Positions 43,015 to 54,838 of a DNA stretch of 64,000 bases are shown here, piece by piece. The translations under genes and the position numbers were made by a program. Under the pieces are notes generated by a model, which was not told the origin of the DNA, searched no databases, and saw only the letters and a list, made by a program, of their open reading frames with translations. Position 1 is the stretch's first letter. Every line of letters begins with the position of its first letter. This DNA comes from Roridomyces roridus (lineage: Eukaryota > Basidiomycota > Agaricomycetes > Agaricales > Mycenaceae): positions 372,001-436,000 of the forward strand of contig JARKIF010000022.1 of the NCBI GenBank assembly GCA_029378245.1. Reading direction: 5' to 3'.

Positions 43015-44667
43015 CTAATCTTTCTTCTTGAGAGGTTTCGTCCAAATGCGCTCTTCCGCCCGAACTTTACTCAAGAGAGGCAACAACTCCTCGACAGCTC
43101 TCCACTTCTTGATTAAACTCTCCGCGACCACGTCATCCTCGGGATCGATTGCATCTGCGTTCAATTTCCGCAACCTGGGAAAAGCACTTGAGAGGAACGC
43201 AGCAGTCGCCTGATGGTCACGGCATGGACTAGTCTGCACACCGAGCGACTTGAGCGAGGTTTGTTGGACGCGCATCACGCCTGGCTTGCGGGTCTGCGTC
43301 TTGGGTACCACTGAGGCGTTGAACGAGATCTGCAATTCGGAAAGATATGGGCAATGCTGGGCGAATGAGAGGAGGCCTGCGAGGGTCACACGCGATACGG
43401 TAGCAATCCTCCGATTTCGCGCCAACACAACTTTATTGACCCGGGGCCACGCCCGCGCCAGCTCGTCGACGGCAGAGTTGTTCAAATCAAAACCGTGATG
43501 GGGGTGAAGAGACACCTCGGTGAGTTCGGTGAAGAGGAAGAGTGGTCGAAGGTGGATGCACTGGATGGTTAGGCCTGGCTCCAGGGATCTCCGATAGCGG
43601 ACACCCAAAGAAAGAGACTGAAGGGACGCGTGAGCGCTGGTGCAATTTTCTCCGAGAGATTTGCACAATCGAGGGAATAGTTGCGCCGTGTCTCTCGACA
43701 TTCCAAAGTCGATTTTCAGGCTCTGGAGTGGTGCTCGAGCGAGCAGGGATAAAATCAAGGGAACTTTATCGGGGTTCTGCGCCACGATGGAAAGGGTGTG
43801 GAGAGCAGGAAATGGCAGTTCGTCCGATGAGATGGTGGGCAAGGTGACTCCTGTATAACTGGTAAGACTCAACGACGTGAGCGTCGGCAGCCGGCATATG
43901 TGCTCGAGGGCTCTGCTGTCGATGCGAGGGACGGAGACACTGCGAAGTCGATCGAAACCGAGTATGAAGTTGTGGAGATTTTGCAGCGACTCCATCATGT
44001 CCTGTGAAGCAAGAACGTCGACATGGGTCAAACCCGGACAGCGCATCGCGATGGTTGGCAACAACGAAAGCTCGGCTGCAGAATTCTGGCTATGTTAACA
44101 TGAGGTCCTGCAGACGAGGTGCGACAAAGAGGAGGATGTAATGCATAGGCTTGGGGCCTGACCACCATTGGAGTGACCGGAGATTTGGGAATAAAATGGA
44201 GCCGGGGAAGGACATGCGCAGGATGTCCAGTACAGACGTTGACGAGAAATTGTACTGCAGATCTTCATCCATATCGAAAGAGAATGATTTAACGCGATGG
44301 TTATAGAATAGCACGCGATCCCAGTCTGCGGGCACAATCGGTCGGAGCAGACACTACATCCGTGGGGCAGAACGGACGATGAGCAGAAGATGCGAACAAG
44401 GTGACAAGTACATACCGGCATCCCATCCTCATCTTCCTCGTCCTCGTCCTCGTCCTCGTCCTCATCCTCCTCGTCTTTCCGGTGTTTCCATAGATCATCC
44501 GGCATGCAACGGAGTAGATTCCCGAGCATCTCTTGTTCTTCCCAAAGAAGGTCCAGCGCCGGGTCGCAAAATGCCCGACAGGTTCCTGCAAGGGCTGGAA
44601 GACTCTTTTGGATCGTGTACTGCGATACGATTCGGACGATCTCAGGGATTGCCAGAGCCCTGTGCAT
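43015..44667 (-). pseudogene. F-box/LRR protein with one frameshift
   Basis: Exon 1 (44667-44416) begins MHRALAIPEIVRIVSQY and continues LPALAGTCRAFCDPALDLLW, the Agaricomycete F-box. It ends in an acidic run of about 17 Asp/Glu encoded by a GAC/GAG microsatellite. A 62-nt intron leads to exon 2, which reads ILFPNLRSLQWW and APRLQDLMLT, then meets TAG at about 44095. One base removed there would continue directly into SQNSAAELSLLPTIAMRCPGLTHVD and an LRR-like solenoid (TSLSLTSY, LHTLSIVA, LQSLKIDF, LTEVSLHP, LSELQISF) to TAG 43015-43017. F-box proteins recruit substrates to SCF ubiquitin ligases. The frameshift is in a spot without a splice site; sequencing error or recent inactivation. Confidence 0.8.
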
Positions 44668-44747
44668 GGTGACCGACGTGGGGAAAGCAAAGATGAAAGT
44701 TACGTACACTTGCATCACTCACGTGGTCACCATGTCCCGATCAACGT

Positions 44748-45785
44748 ATGAGTCATCATTCAGCTTTTTCTTCTGCCATCACCACGGCCATTTCGTCGCC
44801 CGTACGCATGCGAACACCATCGCCAATGGACTCTCCAGTGTCATCGCCGAGTCTTCCCCCGGAGCTGGAGAGAGAGATCTTCGAGCTGGCGGCCTACTGT
44901 CGGCCGGTATCGGTCCCCACCCTGATGCTCGTTGCTTGGCGTGTGCATGGATGGTGCGTTCCCTAGTCAGCCTGATAATCGATCGAAACTTTATCTTTAT
45001 TTCGCAGGGTGAAACATCTGCTTTTGCGGGTGGTTCTTCTCATCGGCGATTCCCATTCCCGCGAGGGAGGCCTGTGGGGCGCGAGGTCTTACCCTTATCC
45101 TTCGCACTCGCCTATATCCACTCGGATCCCCATTATCAAGGAATGTGTCCGTCATCTATTTCTTTCCGGGGTGTTTAACGACACGTCGAGACACCATCTC
45201 TCCGCAGCGACCAACGTCGAGGATCTATGGCTCTCGACGGATGCTACAACGGGGTTACGGGAAATCGTGGGGTCCCTACGCTTGAGGCGTCTTGCCTGCG
45301 ACTTGCAGCAGATCTTCGAAACGCACCGATACTCCATTGACTTCACCCTGCCTGTCTTTTCGCGGCTGACGCACCTCGAATTGTTCGACCGCAATCTTCC
45401 GCCTGATTTCATATGTGGACTTGGCCGTATCCCAAATCTCACGCATCTGGCTTTCGGCGATCCCGATCTTCGCAGCAAAGTTCCCGTTATCCTTGACGCA
45501 TGCAAGCTGCTCCGCGTCTTGATATATTTAGAGGACGCTGACGCCGATTCCGACACCGCCATGGGTGAGTTCGCGCAACGCCCCACGGAAACGCGGTTCG
45601 TCTGGATGTCTTGCGTTCGCTATATCAAGGATTGGCAGATGGGTGCACTGACGGGCGCTGATTACTGGGCGAGGGCGGAGGACTTTGTGCGCAAAAGAAA
45701 CTTACGGGAAGTAGATGGTCAGTCTGGGGTCTCTGCGTCATCTTTTGTGCTCAGGTTTTTTTAGATGGGATTTTCTGGATTGAAG
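44748..45785 (+). CDS. F-box-like protein
   Basis: ATG 44748 starts a Ser/Pro-rich leader, then LPPELEREIFELAAYCRP and LMLVAWRVHGW, split by an intron 44954-45007, and KHLLLRVV: the F-box-like motif common in mushroom genomes. The rest has weak leucine-rich character (CVRHLFLSGV, VEDLWLSTD, LTHLELFD, LTHLAFGD, LLRVLIYLED) and VWMSCVRYIKDWQMGA. The end is uncertain: without further splicing the stop is 45762-45764; a 38-nt GT-AG intron (45719-45756) would give a stop at 45783-45785. Divergent from the F-box/LRR gene with only 80 nt between starts, so the two may share a promoter. Possibly an SCF substrate adaptor. Confidence 0.7.
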
Positions 45786-46018
45786 AGGACGACAGTCTCG
45801 AGTTGCCGTGATATTCGATATACCGTCTTTCCCCGCTCCACCACGAAAGCGTCAACGACTCGCAAGTTTACTTGATCAATTCGCAAGCTTCTGGAGGCCT
45901 CGCGGCCTCGCCGCTTCATTGTCCGGACTGAATCTGTCGCACTGTGTGCCCTCCGACTTTGAATCGCCAGTTTCGAACATCCCGGCAAAAAAAGGAAGAG
46001 AAACGCTCCACTCTGAAC
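45786..46018. other. Intergenic, no gene recognised
   Basis: Short spacer between the F-box-like gene and the tRNA-like sequences. Confidence 0.4.
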
Positions 46019-46110
46019 GCGGGCGCCGGGACTCGAACCCAGTCCTGGCTGCATACATCTGAGCCGCTGCTTCAAGAAGTCTCGGGAGCTTTGTTCCAAA
46101 CGACGCCCGC
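46019..46110 (-). other. tRNA-like sequence 1
   Basis: On the minus strand a perfect 7-bp acceptor (GCGGGCG with CGCCCGC) encloses 92 nt with a good T arm (CTGGG-TTCGAGT-CCCGG, B-box GGTTCGAGTCC). A D arm is weak and no convincing anticodon arm was found. It is either a degenerate tRNA or the head of a tRNA-derived SINE; a related sequence follows 290 nt on. Confidence 0.4.
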
Positions 46111-46304
46111 GTCGTTGGTGGCAAGTGCAAATGCTATTGTAGTCCAGCGTTTGCTGATTGCAAGTCTTGTTAGACCTGACGTGTGTGCCTGTTAGTCTTG
46201 AGTCTACCCGCTGGGTGGATGTGCCAGTTCTGCAAGCTCAAACCGCGATGGATCGCATGCCAAGACTCGATTCGAGATCACACCAAGAAGAAAATGGACA
46301 ACTC

Positions 46305-46385
46305 AGAGCGGATGCCGGGTGTCGAGCCCAGTTAAGGCTGAATACATGCCGTGAGACCGCGCCGATTCTGCGGTGGAATCACGTA
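46305..46385 (-). other. tRNA-like sequence 2
   Basis: Related to sequence 1: CATGTATTCAGCC, then ACTGGGCTCGACACCCGG and CATCCGC(T/G)(C/T)TGAG match GATGTATGCAGCC, ACTGGGTTCGAGTCCCGG and GCCCGCGTTCAGAG of the first unit. The B-box is degraded (GGCTCGACACC) and the acceptor stem does not close. Confidence 0.35.
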
Positions 46386-46675
46386 CGGGACCCGGTATGC
46401 TGGGAGAACATTTCTACATTCCCCAATTTTGCCGGCAGCCTACCTATTTGTCCCTTTTTTTCTTCTTGCTTCAATCAGGAGAACATAGCATCTAGGTTAA
46501 ATAACGGTTCAATGCTCGCTAAACAATGCATCTCTGAGTTCCGTCCGGCGCCTGGATACGTGTCGTCGAAGGGTTGTTCCGCCCATTCTGCTAGATGTTG
46601 CTTGCACTCTGTGCAGATACGGCGCGTGTTCCTCAAGAAAATAAAAAGGAACTGCTATCTGAGGGAGGCATCATA

Positions 46676-46785
46676 AGCCCGCCTGGATTCGAACCAGGGT
46701 TTCTTCGCCGAGGTAATCTAACCCCTGCTCATAGACGGAGCTGTCCCGGTCTGCGATCTGGTTCGACTCCAGGCAGGTCCAATTG
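46676..46785 (-). other. tRNA-like sequence 3
   Basis: Contains a good D arm (GCTC-CGTCTAT-GAGC), a possible anticodon arm and a perfect T arm (CCTGG-TTCGAAT-CCAGG, B-box GGTTCGAATCC). The acceptor stem does not pair, so it is not a normal tRNA. The plus strand also carries a T-arm-like CTGGTTCGACTCCAGG at about 46761-46776, giving an inverted arrangement. Confidence 0.35.
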
Positions 46786-47000
46786 GGGTTTGCAGCGATT
46801 TCCTTCTATTTTCTTCTCAAACTGCATCGCTGAGGCACGTGGCAGATGCGCACCAGGCAGGTTCCGCCGAACTTCAGCTTGAACAGCACGGGCCGAACGA
46901 CTGGTCAAGTGAATTGATAATCCCACAGGCGTAGGTAGCTCGACGAAAGAACAAGAACAACAGAGCAAAAGGAAAGGAAACGCAAACTGTCCGAACCGAC

Positions 47001-48499
47001 TCAATACGGCTTCCTCTGCGTCAGCGTCACCCGATTCTGCCCAATATCAAACGTCGACACGACGTTATGCAGGAACATATCGCCCCTACAAAAAGGAAAA
47101 CACGTCAATTCTCACTTCTCTGCACAGAAGGGAGGAAGGGACTCACAAGATAAAGACAAGCCCCTCATCCTCCGCATCCCCACCGGCATCCTGCACCCCA
47201 CTCACACAAACATCACCACCCCCCTCATCCTTGCCCACCCAAACAACGGCGTCCCTCGGATCCGTATTAAACACCCGCCCGCCGAGCTTCACTCCCAGAC
47301 TCGGCGCAATCGCATTACAGGGCACATAATACGTCTGAGTATGCAAATCCCACTGGGCAGGAGGACGGAAGGCTGCGTTGAACGCGCGTGCGGCGGACGA
47401 AGGGAGGAGGGAGAGCGTGGTTCCCGTATCGAGGATCGTGTTGTTGTTGGCGCCGAGGAGGGTTGTGTTGGAGTTTATGGTGAAGCCCTGGATGGGGAGG
47501 GTGTAGTAGAAGTATCCTGTTGAAGAAGAGGAGGAGGAGGAGGAGGGAAGTCGGGAGCTGAGGGAGTACCCTTGGACGGGCAGCGTCACGCTGAGGTTCG
47601 TTACGGGGACGGGAGGGATGCCGCCGAAAGCGAGGTAGCCAAAATGAGCGACGGTGCCGTGTTTGTGCGTCGAGTTGGGGCCGTCGGCTCCGCGATCGAG
47701 AGAAACGGAGAAGTCTGGTAGCTGAAAATGAACGAATGGCATGTAGACAGACGGAGGACGTACACGGATGAGAAACTTTCTTTTGCCTGACGGCGTTGAA
47801 GAAGAATGGGTCGTACAAAATGGGATTCTCGGGGTTGGATGAGTTGACCACACTCGTTAGCGCGGGATATGCGAGGCCGAGGAGCCCAGAATTGACGCCG
47901 TCGCCCATCCAAGCGGCTTTGGAGACGACGCCGATTTCCTGGTGCGTTACTGCAGAATCAATTGAGCCAGCGAATGAATCATGAGAGCAGATTACGCACC
48001 CGTGAGCCCAGCAACCTCGACAGTCTCAAACGCCGCGACACCCTCAAGGTACTCCCCTCCCCATCTCCGTACACGATCGAGAATTTTGTATCTGGGTAGG
48101 CTTGGAACGTCTGCGAACGAGTCTTATTGAAGCCCGTCGTCCCGAACGCACACGCGGATTGCGGCTCGCGAGCACCGGTGAGATTGAAGCATTGAAATCC
48201 CGTCTGAGGGACCCAGGTATCGGAACTATCGACGTTGAGCGAAGAAAAGAGAAGAATAGGTAAACACACACCTTCCTGTATCCGCAATAGCATAAAACTG
48301 CTGTCCGCCGACGGTCAAAGACACGAGGTAGTCAAAGCCGTAGTCGGAAGCGAAGAGGTCTGCGGTGGAGCCCGCGGCGAGCAGGGACCGCAACGCATGC
48401 GTCTTAGACGGCCGTTTCTGCTGTCGCGATACAATCGGGGCTGTGATGGACGCTACAGGCAGCGATGGCGTTTCAAGCTCAATGCTCGGAGTTCCGAGT
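47001..48499 (-). pseudogene. A1 aspartic protease, main part, with a 5-bp duplication
   Basis: Exons 48499-48272, 48225-48000, 47949-47777, 47721-47147 and 47085-47001 cover a pepsin-type protease. The first active-site loop is ADTGSSDTWVPQ (split by an intron), the flap region is IVYGDGE, and the second active site is ILDTGTTLSLLP; GLLGLAY, FSVSLDRG, GYLAFGG and the end LGDMFLHNVVSTFDIGQNRV are typical. A propeptide with a KR pair precedes. At 48052-48064 a repeated GGGGAG/GGGAG adds five bases right after the flap YGDGE and shifts the frame. The first exon seems displaced: a signal peptide lies 0.8 kb upstream. A poly-Ser run comes from a GAG microsatellite. The gene is probably inactive. 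Confidence 0.8.
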
Positions 48500-49302
48500 C
48501 TTAAAATTTATTTTAAGCTCGGTCTTATCGGCCGTTTTCCCGCCAGAGTGGGGTCGCATCCTTTTCGATGACGTCAGTGTCGGTGGTGGGATCACTTCCA
48601 TTTAAGGTAATTTTCCGATCATTTTGGCTCTTTTGGATACTCCTCAGTCATTCTCTCTTACGCCTTGAACCCGCCGGTCTGCGTTGGGTCTGCGTGTTAC
48701 CATCTCCGCCGCCCAAAGTCGACGGAAGCAGAACGGCATCGGTCCGACCGGACCATGTTTGGCTGCCGATGACAGGTCCGTTGGCAGCTCGGCACGCCTC
48801 TTGCTTCCCACCACCATGCCAACACTATGCAGAGTGCTCAGTGCTCGACCGTGACGGCCATTTCAAATCTCCGCTACTCTATGCACGACAAATTTGTCCT
48901 TCTCCGGTACAGTAAAGTACTCTCTGGTTCACTTCATGAATCCCTCGGCTCTTTACCATTTTCACGGCACTTGGCGGCATCTGGATTCTACGGTCTACCA
49001 AGTACTCGTGTGCAGCCTTGCACATCTCCCTGGCTCATGGGCCTTGTCGCCATTTGGCCAAGTTCCAACATTGTTCTGTCCCCCTGTTGCCAGCTCTGGC
49101 CACAAATTGTACACTTCCACTGTCACTGCTATTAAATATTTTTACAGTGCTCCCCTGATCAAAGTTCTCCCCTTACATCCCCCCACCCTCCCATCATCAA
49201 TGGTTGTCGGCAACCTTCCCCTACCTTCCCGAGTGCCAGCTAAACCACCCAGACTCGGATTGCCATGCGAAGCAATGGCCCTTAAAGGCAGGTGACATGT
49301 CA
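48500..49302. other. 0.8-kb sequence separating the protease from its signal peptide
   Basis: The left border carries a short hairpin, CTTAAAAT-TT-ATTTTAAG; the right border reads CCTTAAAGG and GACATGTC. No coding motif, no clear terminal repeats and no target duplication were found. It is far too long for an intron in this genome, so an inserted element of unknown class is the likely explanation. Confidence 0.45.
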
Positions 49303-49398
49303 TTTGAGGACGCGGCTGTGGGTACGGTCCACGCCGCTGACAGCGCCTGCGCAGGCAGCGAGGAGGAGGGAGAGCGAAAAAGGAGCGAGTGGCACCAT
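49303..49398 (-). pseudogene. Detached signal-peptide exon of the aspartic protease
   Basis: ATG 49398 opens MVPLAPFSLSLLLAACAGAVSG, a strong signal peptide, and 10 more residues (to RVLK) before TGA. Joining codon RVLK to the protease propeptide at 48499 keeps the frame if the intervening 0.8 kb is ignored. No donor site is present at the border, so this is an interrupted exon and not an intron. Assignment to the protease is inference from position and frame. Confidence 0.5.
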
Positions 49399-52300
49399 GG
49401 CGGTGGGGATTTTTGAGTTGGTTGCGAGCCTATTGCGGGGGGTTACTTATAGGGAGTCGCGCCACTCTTCGTTGCTCGTACGTATTGAGCCGTGCTTCTC
49501 GCGACCAGTAGGCTGAGAAGGGCTGGGCGTGGCGGGCAAGACGTAATGCCTAGGGCGAGGGAGTTTTGATGAGGCAGCCAGCAGGCAGCAAGAGGCAGCA
49601 AGACCAGGGCTTGGCCATGGTAAAGGGCGGCCGTTGCGGCATGCGGCATCAAAGCGCCAAGCACTGCCAAACATCGGTCTCTTCCTCTCGACATTCATCA
49701 TCTCGGTTCTTGATTCTTCGTCGATTTTCCTCCGCCCCGTTCCGAACGGTGTGTCAGCACATAATGTCATTTCAAGCAAGTCGAACTTGCCTCGATCCCA
49801 ACTCGATCCACGTCTGCCACCGGAATATTAATTTGAGCGGGTCATCTTCGAGGCGGGTGCCGCATGGAGCCCCAAGTCGATGCTCCGGCTAATGCTGTTC
49901 GCTTACCAAGGCAAAGAATTGTATTTAAATCACTTTTCACCGGTTTTCACCCGCTTCACAGTCGCCAGGTTAAGCCCCTCGCTCGGCAAACACCCGAACG
50001 AACATCCGTCGGAGAGTGCGAAACAACCTCCGAATGTTTTCGTTCACTTCGCTCCCGCGGAAAGGAGATGAGGGATGCATATGCAATGGGCAGATGATCA
50101 CCTTCAAGCACTTGATTCGTCATGAGCACTGACGACGGGCAAGATACAAAGTATTCGGCCATTTCCCCAGGACTGTGATGGAACATCTGTACTTATTTAT
50201 TCTCGAGCCGTAGCTATTTATTTTTCGCAATTTCGCTAAGCCTCCATGTATTTATCTACGGTTCGGCTTGCAATCAACAATCATTGATCGCGGGTCTAAT
50301 CTTGATTTCTCTCTCACGGTTCAACAGCAAGTCTTGGTGACATCTCCGCAATCAAGTCCAGTGTACATTGACTTGAACTTGACTGCGGGTCACTGCCTCG
50401 ATGACTTGGTCTGAGTCAAACCGCAGTCGACCACAGTCAGACTTGACTATGCATCGACTGCGTGAGACTGCGCACCGCAGTAACATAGCCTTCTCAGTAG
50501 AGTATAAAAGGGCATCTCTCCCTCCTGTTGAGACATCTTATCCTGTATCTACCTACTCAATCCAACACTTGTTGAACCTCTCACTAATTGTGTGAACCTC
50601 GCGAACGTACTGGCAGCGAAAGCGGAGGCGGCGTACACGACGTACGTGTCGAGTAAATACGAGAGGAATGAGATGATTATGGCCGAGATGCCGAATCCCA
50701 CGGGGATGGAGCTGATCGCGGGGACGAACCACGGGACGACTGTGTATTCGCCCGTCCTTCATGTTGTAGAACAACATTAACCTATATAATCTAATTACTG
50801 CGTGTTTGTGACCGACTCGGAGAGAACCCATCAAAATTCACTGATGGGGCTCTGTTCCTTCGTTCCACACGCCGAGGACTTGTAATAGCATGTGAGCATT
50901 CATATCAGTGGTGCCCACCCCAGTAGAACGCTGTCAATATGCATATCTGCCCAAAGTTGATCAGTAATAAGTATGTGTTTGATGTAGCAGCGGTACAGCT
51001 CGAAAAGATCAATAATTGAGTTTCTCGTGGTTCAGCCACTGATCTACCACCATAGACAGACCATATGATCACATTGGATGGTGAAAACTGCTGAGTGGAG
51101 ACCGAGTGGAGACCAGAGGCCGGTCCAGAGCTGTATTACTCTCCGCCTGCTCAGCGGTGAAATCTCTTCGCATTGAGACACTTACTTGGACACTGGCACT
51201 TGCCTGACTTTCTTCGAGTCTCTATGGCAGCTTGGCACACCCTTCAGTCGCTGGAACAGTCCCAATACTTCTACAGTTATCAAAATTTGTATTTCAACCA
51301 GAAATCAGTCCACAGCATCCCACAGACCTGAGGTGGCTCTGGTGGACCCGGGGAGTGGTCAGGAGTATGTTTCTGACAGTATTTCGGTGTGGTAAAAATC
51401 CTGAGGCAGTAGCATAAACACAACGGCCACAGGATGTGTTCAACTCTAGAGTGGCGCACTCCTCGGTTACTTTTTGGGGGGAATATGTGGTTTTTATACC
51501 CGTTTCAGATGTCTTACGGGAAATCTGAGTCAGCAGAAGTGTTCCATTTCTCTGTATCTTTGTCCACGATCGAAGTTGCATTCACAGACCACCACAATAC
51601 AACCCACAGCGATGAAATAACTGGGAGAGCTAACTCAACATCAGGAAAAATTCACCTGACGATGGTGTTCAATGTAGATAACATAGATCGGGTAGTGCCA
51701 TCGACATCCCCCCGGTTTATAGGACTCTGTAGCTTACCCGTTAAATTATAGTTTACTATGGTGATCTACATTTCTTGGCAGGTGATTGATGTCAAGTCGT
51801 AGATCTGTAAGGTTGTAGTAGAACATCGACCAACATATGTCAGGGTAAACACCAGTTGACTCACCATATTCAAAGCCCAACTCGTGTATTCAGGAAGCGC
51901 GCAAAGGGGCAGAAAAGGAAGATTGATATTAGCGCAGCTGTGGATTAGGTATCTACTTGTCCTCCTCCTCGTCCTCAGCGCACATTCCCCCATCTTCATC
52001 CTCCGCATCCCGCCCATGACCCCGCCCTCCTCAAACTTCTTCAGCACGGGTTTGGCAGCAGAACGAATGTTGCTGGACAATGTTGTCAGCAGAGATGACA
52101 GGCAATAATGAAAGACACACCATCAGCGTCGCCTTGCAAAATACTCGAGTCGGGAGAGCAGAGAAGGGTGGCGGCAGGGTCACGGCAGCAGTCTGTGAGC
52201 CTTAACAGACTGTCAGCACGCGTCTCGTATCAAGGGAACTAGTAAACACACCGGCGGTAATGCATCGAGCTCGGCGCAAGTGACGAGGTCGACGTCAACG

Positions 52301-54414
52301 TCGGCAGCTGACAGCAGAGCTCGGCGGACCGGAGTCAGAGGATGGGCACGCAGGTGCGGTTGTCAATGGTGAGGATCTATCAGACCGATAAGAGAGACAG
52401 GACTGGAGGGAGGAGAGACAGACACACCAGCCCGACCCATAGGCTTTTGCGCAGCCGGTGCGGTCCACAGGCAGTGGAGAGCTGGAGCGGAGACTCGCAG
52501 CCCTGTGGCCAGAGCATCTGAGATTGAGGGTAACCTGAAAGACGGTGAGAGATGGCGCAAGGTGTGAGAACCGGGGAGACGTGCGTTGAGAACTGGTTTC
52601 ACCGCCATTGAGCGAAAGGGGGGAGGGGAGGGAGAATCGAGATGGAGGTCAGAAGAAGAAGGGTGGTTGTTGACGGCCGCTGATGTCTTTCCGAATCGAG
52701 TCATCAACCAACATCACGTGTGGTATCGGGCATGGAAACGCCGGTATCCACGTCATACGGCAAGGGACTTGTCGAAATTCTCCATTTCCCCTCGCTCTGC
52801 TCTGCGTCTCTCTGCGTCTGCCGTTGATCGAATTCACAATAAGTACATCCGCGGGCTCACTGACACCGGTCAGCACCCAGCTTAGCGTGACGCCGCGGGG
52901 CTCGGAGCTTCCGCTGACCTCCGCTGACTTTCTCGGATTCTCGATTGGAAATGAGTCAAACAAGCAAGAACCTGGCTGGCCAACGTTGGTGATATTCTCC
53001 CAGCCCGCAGTCAAATAGCTGATGTATATTCTGGTATCTTCCACATAAGCTAGATTGCATGGCATAACAATGGCACCGATCAACAGTGATCCACATCTTC
53101 CCGCGCATCAACTACCATGTCAACATTGGCTACAGAGCCGATGCACGGAGCTATGCGGACCAATGATGCCCATCATATCTTTGGCGTGCAGCAAATTCTT
53201 TGGCGATTTTTCCTGATGAACTCTTCGTCACAATTGAGCACAGATACATTGCCCCAGCCGTTCATAAATTTAGTTCAGGATCGGGTGCATACATGCGAAA
53301 GAAGCTTATCGAACACGCTACACCGACTCAAAGTGCTCTGTGGGTTGTGCGATCCTTCGAATTTTCAGACATTGGGACATGATTCGGCAAGATCAAACAC
53401 TCAAGCGCTGTCAAACAGCTGAAGTAACATAATTCGGATTGACATGCTATGACGGAACCGGCTGGTTGGGTGCTGCAGCATGAGGTTGGAGTCTCGCACA
53501 ATTCAAAAAACACTGACTTCTTAACCAGAACAACTCTCAGTTGACTCTGAGTGCCGTGTTCCCAGCTGCTCCATCTGCGAGGTCTGAACCTTGCTCGGTC
53601 ATATCAACGGTATTAAGTTGTGTCTTGACAGCTGCCATTCCTGTGAGCCGACCCGGGCGCAAATGGTCTCACTCGGAATGCATTGAGCTACGTAATCATG
53701 CAATAAGTATTGCAAGGAGGAGCCTCGAGGTACGATTAGTTGGAGAGGAAATGTGCCACATAGTGCGGCAGCTCGGATTGAATGGGAGAACCCAGCGGCC
53801 GCAGTATGCCCTGGGTGCGTCGCCCGAGCTAACCAAAGTACCGCCGTGTAGAGGCGCAGCAGGACCGGGCCTGGGATACATCCTGCAGGGATACCTACTA
53901 CTATGTACAAAGAAAAATTTGAACAAAATCAGATTCTCAGGAAGGCAGATCATCTACACCTCGAGGGGGCAGCCGCTCTTGATGCTGAGGCTTATGCAGG
54001 CTGAGGGATGAGCCTGATGCAGAGGAAGAGGTGGCCGCTAGCGGGGCTGGAGGGAGACGAGGATTGATCTCAATGCCGTATATCAGATATGCACCGACCG
54101 CAGTGGAAAACCGGAGCTTCCCCATGCTAAAGCGGATGTGCCCGATCTCAACAGGCGATGAGAAACTTCGGCCCTCCGCCGCACGATAACTACCAACGGA
54201 TCAAGCCCAAGCCCGGTGCCCAGGCGGCATGTCCGGCAGCGATGGCCGCAGGTTTCTCGCCGCCTGTCTCGTTTCTGTTCCCGTGTACATAATCATCACA
54301 TTCCCATAATGCAATAAAGTCAATCCCTACCGCCCACTGAGGGTCTGCCTTTATTGCAATGTGGGATGCAGTAATGGTCGACCATATTGCAATAAGGGAA
54401 CAACCACTGGTGTT
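49399..54414. other. 5 kb without recognisable genes
   Basis: No protein motif was found on either strand. A tract at 50300-50600 has repeated GACTGCG/CGCAGTC motifs and GAGTATAAAAGGGCATCTC (TATA-like), reminiscent of a fungal LTR, but no partner or target duplication is visible. A 62-codon frame at 50592-50780 has no motif. Near 54310-54400, TTATTGCAAT and ATTGCAATAA form a small inverted repeat. Likely old transposon debris. Confidence 0.4.
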
Positions 54415-54419
54415 TCCTC

Positions 54420-54694
54420 TGTCAAAAGTTGATTATCATCCGCCCCGGGCCTTCACACCCGGCTTCTCCACTTCCTTACCCACGTCCACGCCATCGACAC
54501 GTGTCCCTCAGTCTTTTGTCTCTTACGACGACTGAGGGGTACGTGCCTTTATCTCTTTCTTATGTATCTAGCATACTTACAAGTGTCTATGTAGTCTGCG
54601 CATTGCCGCGCTATCTAGGTACTTAATATATCAGTCTTTTGTCTCTTACGACGACTGAGGGTCTGCGCATTGCCGCGCTATCTAGCTTCTGAAA
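54420..54694 (+). repeat. 5' LTR of copia element 2
   Basis: Starts TGTCAAAAGTTG, ends CTTCTGAAA (CTTCTGACA in the 3' LTR). It contains two internal duplications: AGTCTTTTGTCTCTTACGAC at 54510 and 54631, the first inside a CCTCAGTC/GACTGAGG hairpin, and TGCGCATTGCCGCGCTATCT at 54597 and 54664. Confidence 0.9.
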
Positions 54695-54709
54695 GGTTAT
54701 GGGCCCCGG
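54695..54709 (+). promoter_or_regulatory. Primer-binding site of copia element 2 (initiator tRNA-Met anticodon arm)
   Basis: GGTTATGGGCCCCGG directly follows the LTR and matches the complement of the initiator tRNA-Met anticodon stem-loop, sharing 12 bases with the site of element 1. Confidence 0.7.
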
Positions 54710-54838
54710 TGCTTTCTAGTTGCCGGACTACCTCTCAAGCACCCTCAGGCTTTCAAGACTCAAGTGCTCCTCGCAGGACACACTACTCCCTCTCCCCCAC
54801 ATCCTACACACCTACTCGCACTCTTATCGATAACTATC

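Noticed and set aside
46019..46110. Functional tRNA at this place
   Set aside because: Acceptor and T arms are fine but no anticodon arm with a seven-base loop could be formed.
54764..54838. Upstream start for the Gag of copia element 2
   Set aside because: It is not an ATG and adds a Pro/Thr-rich leader unlike Gag; ATG 54839 fits the family.
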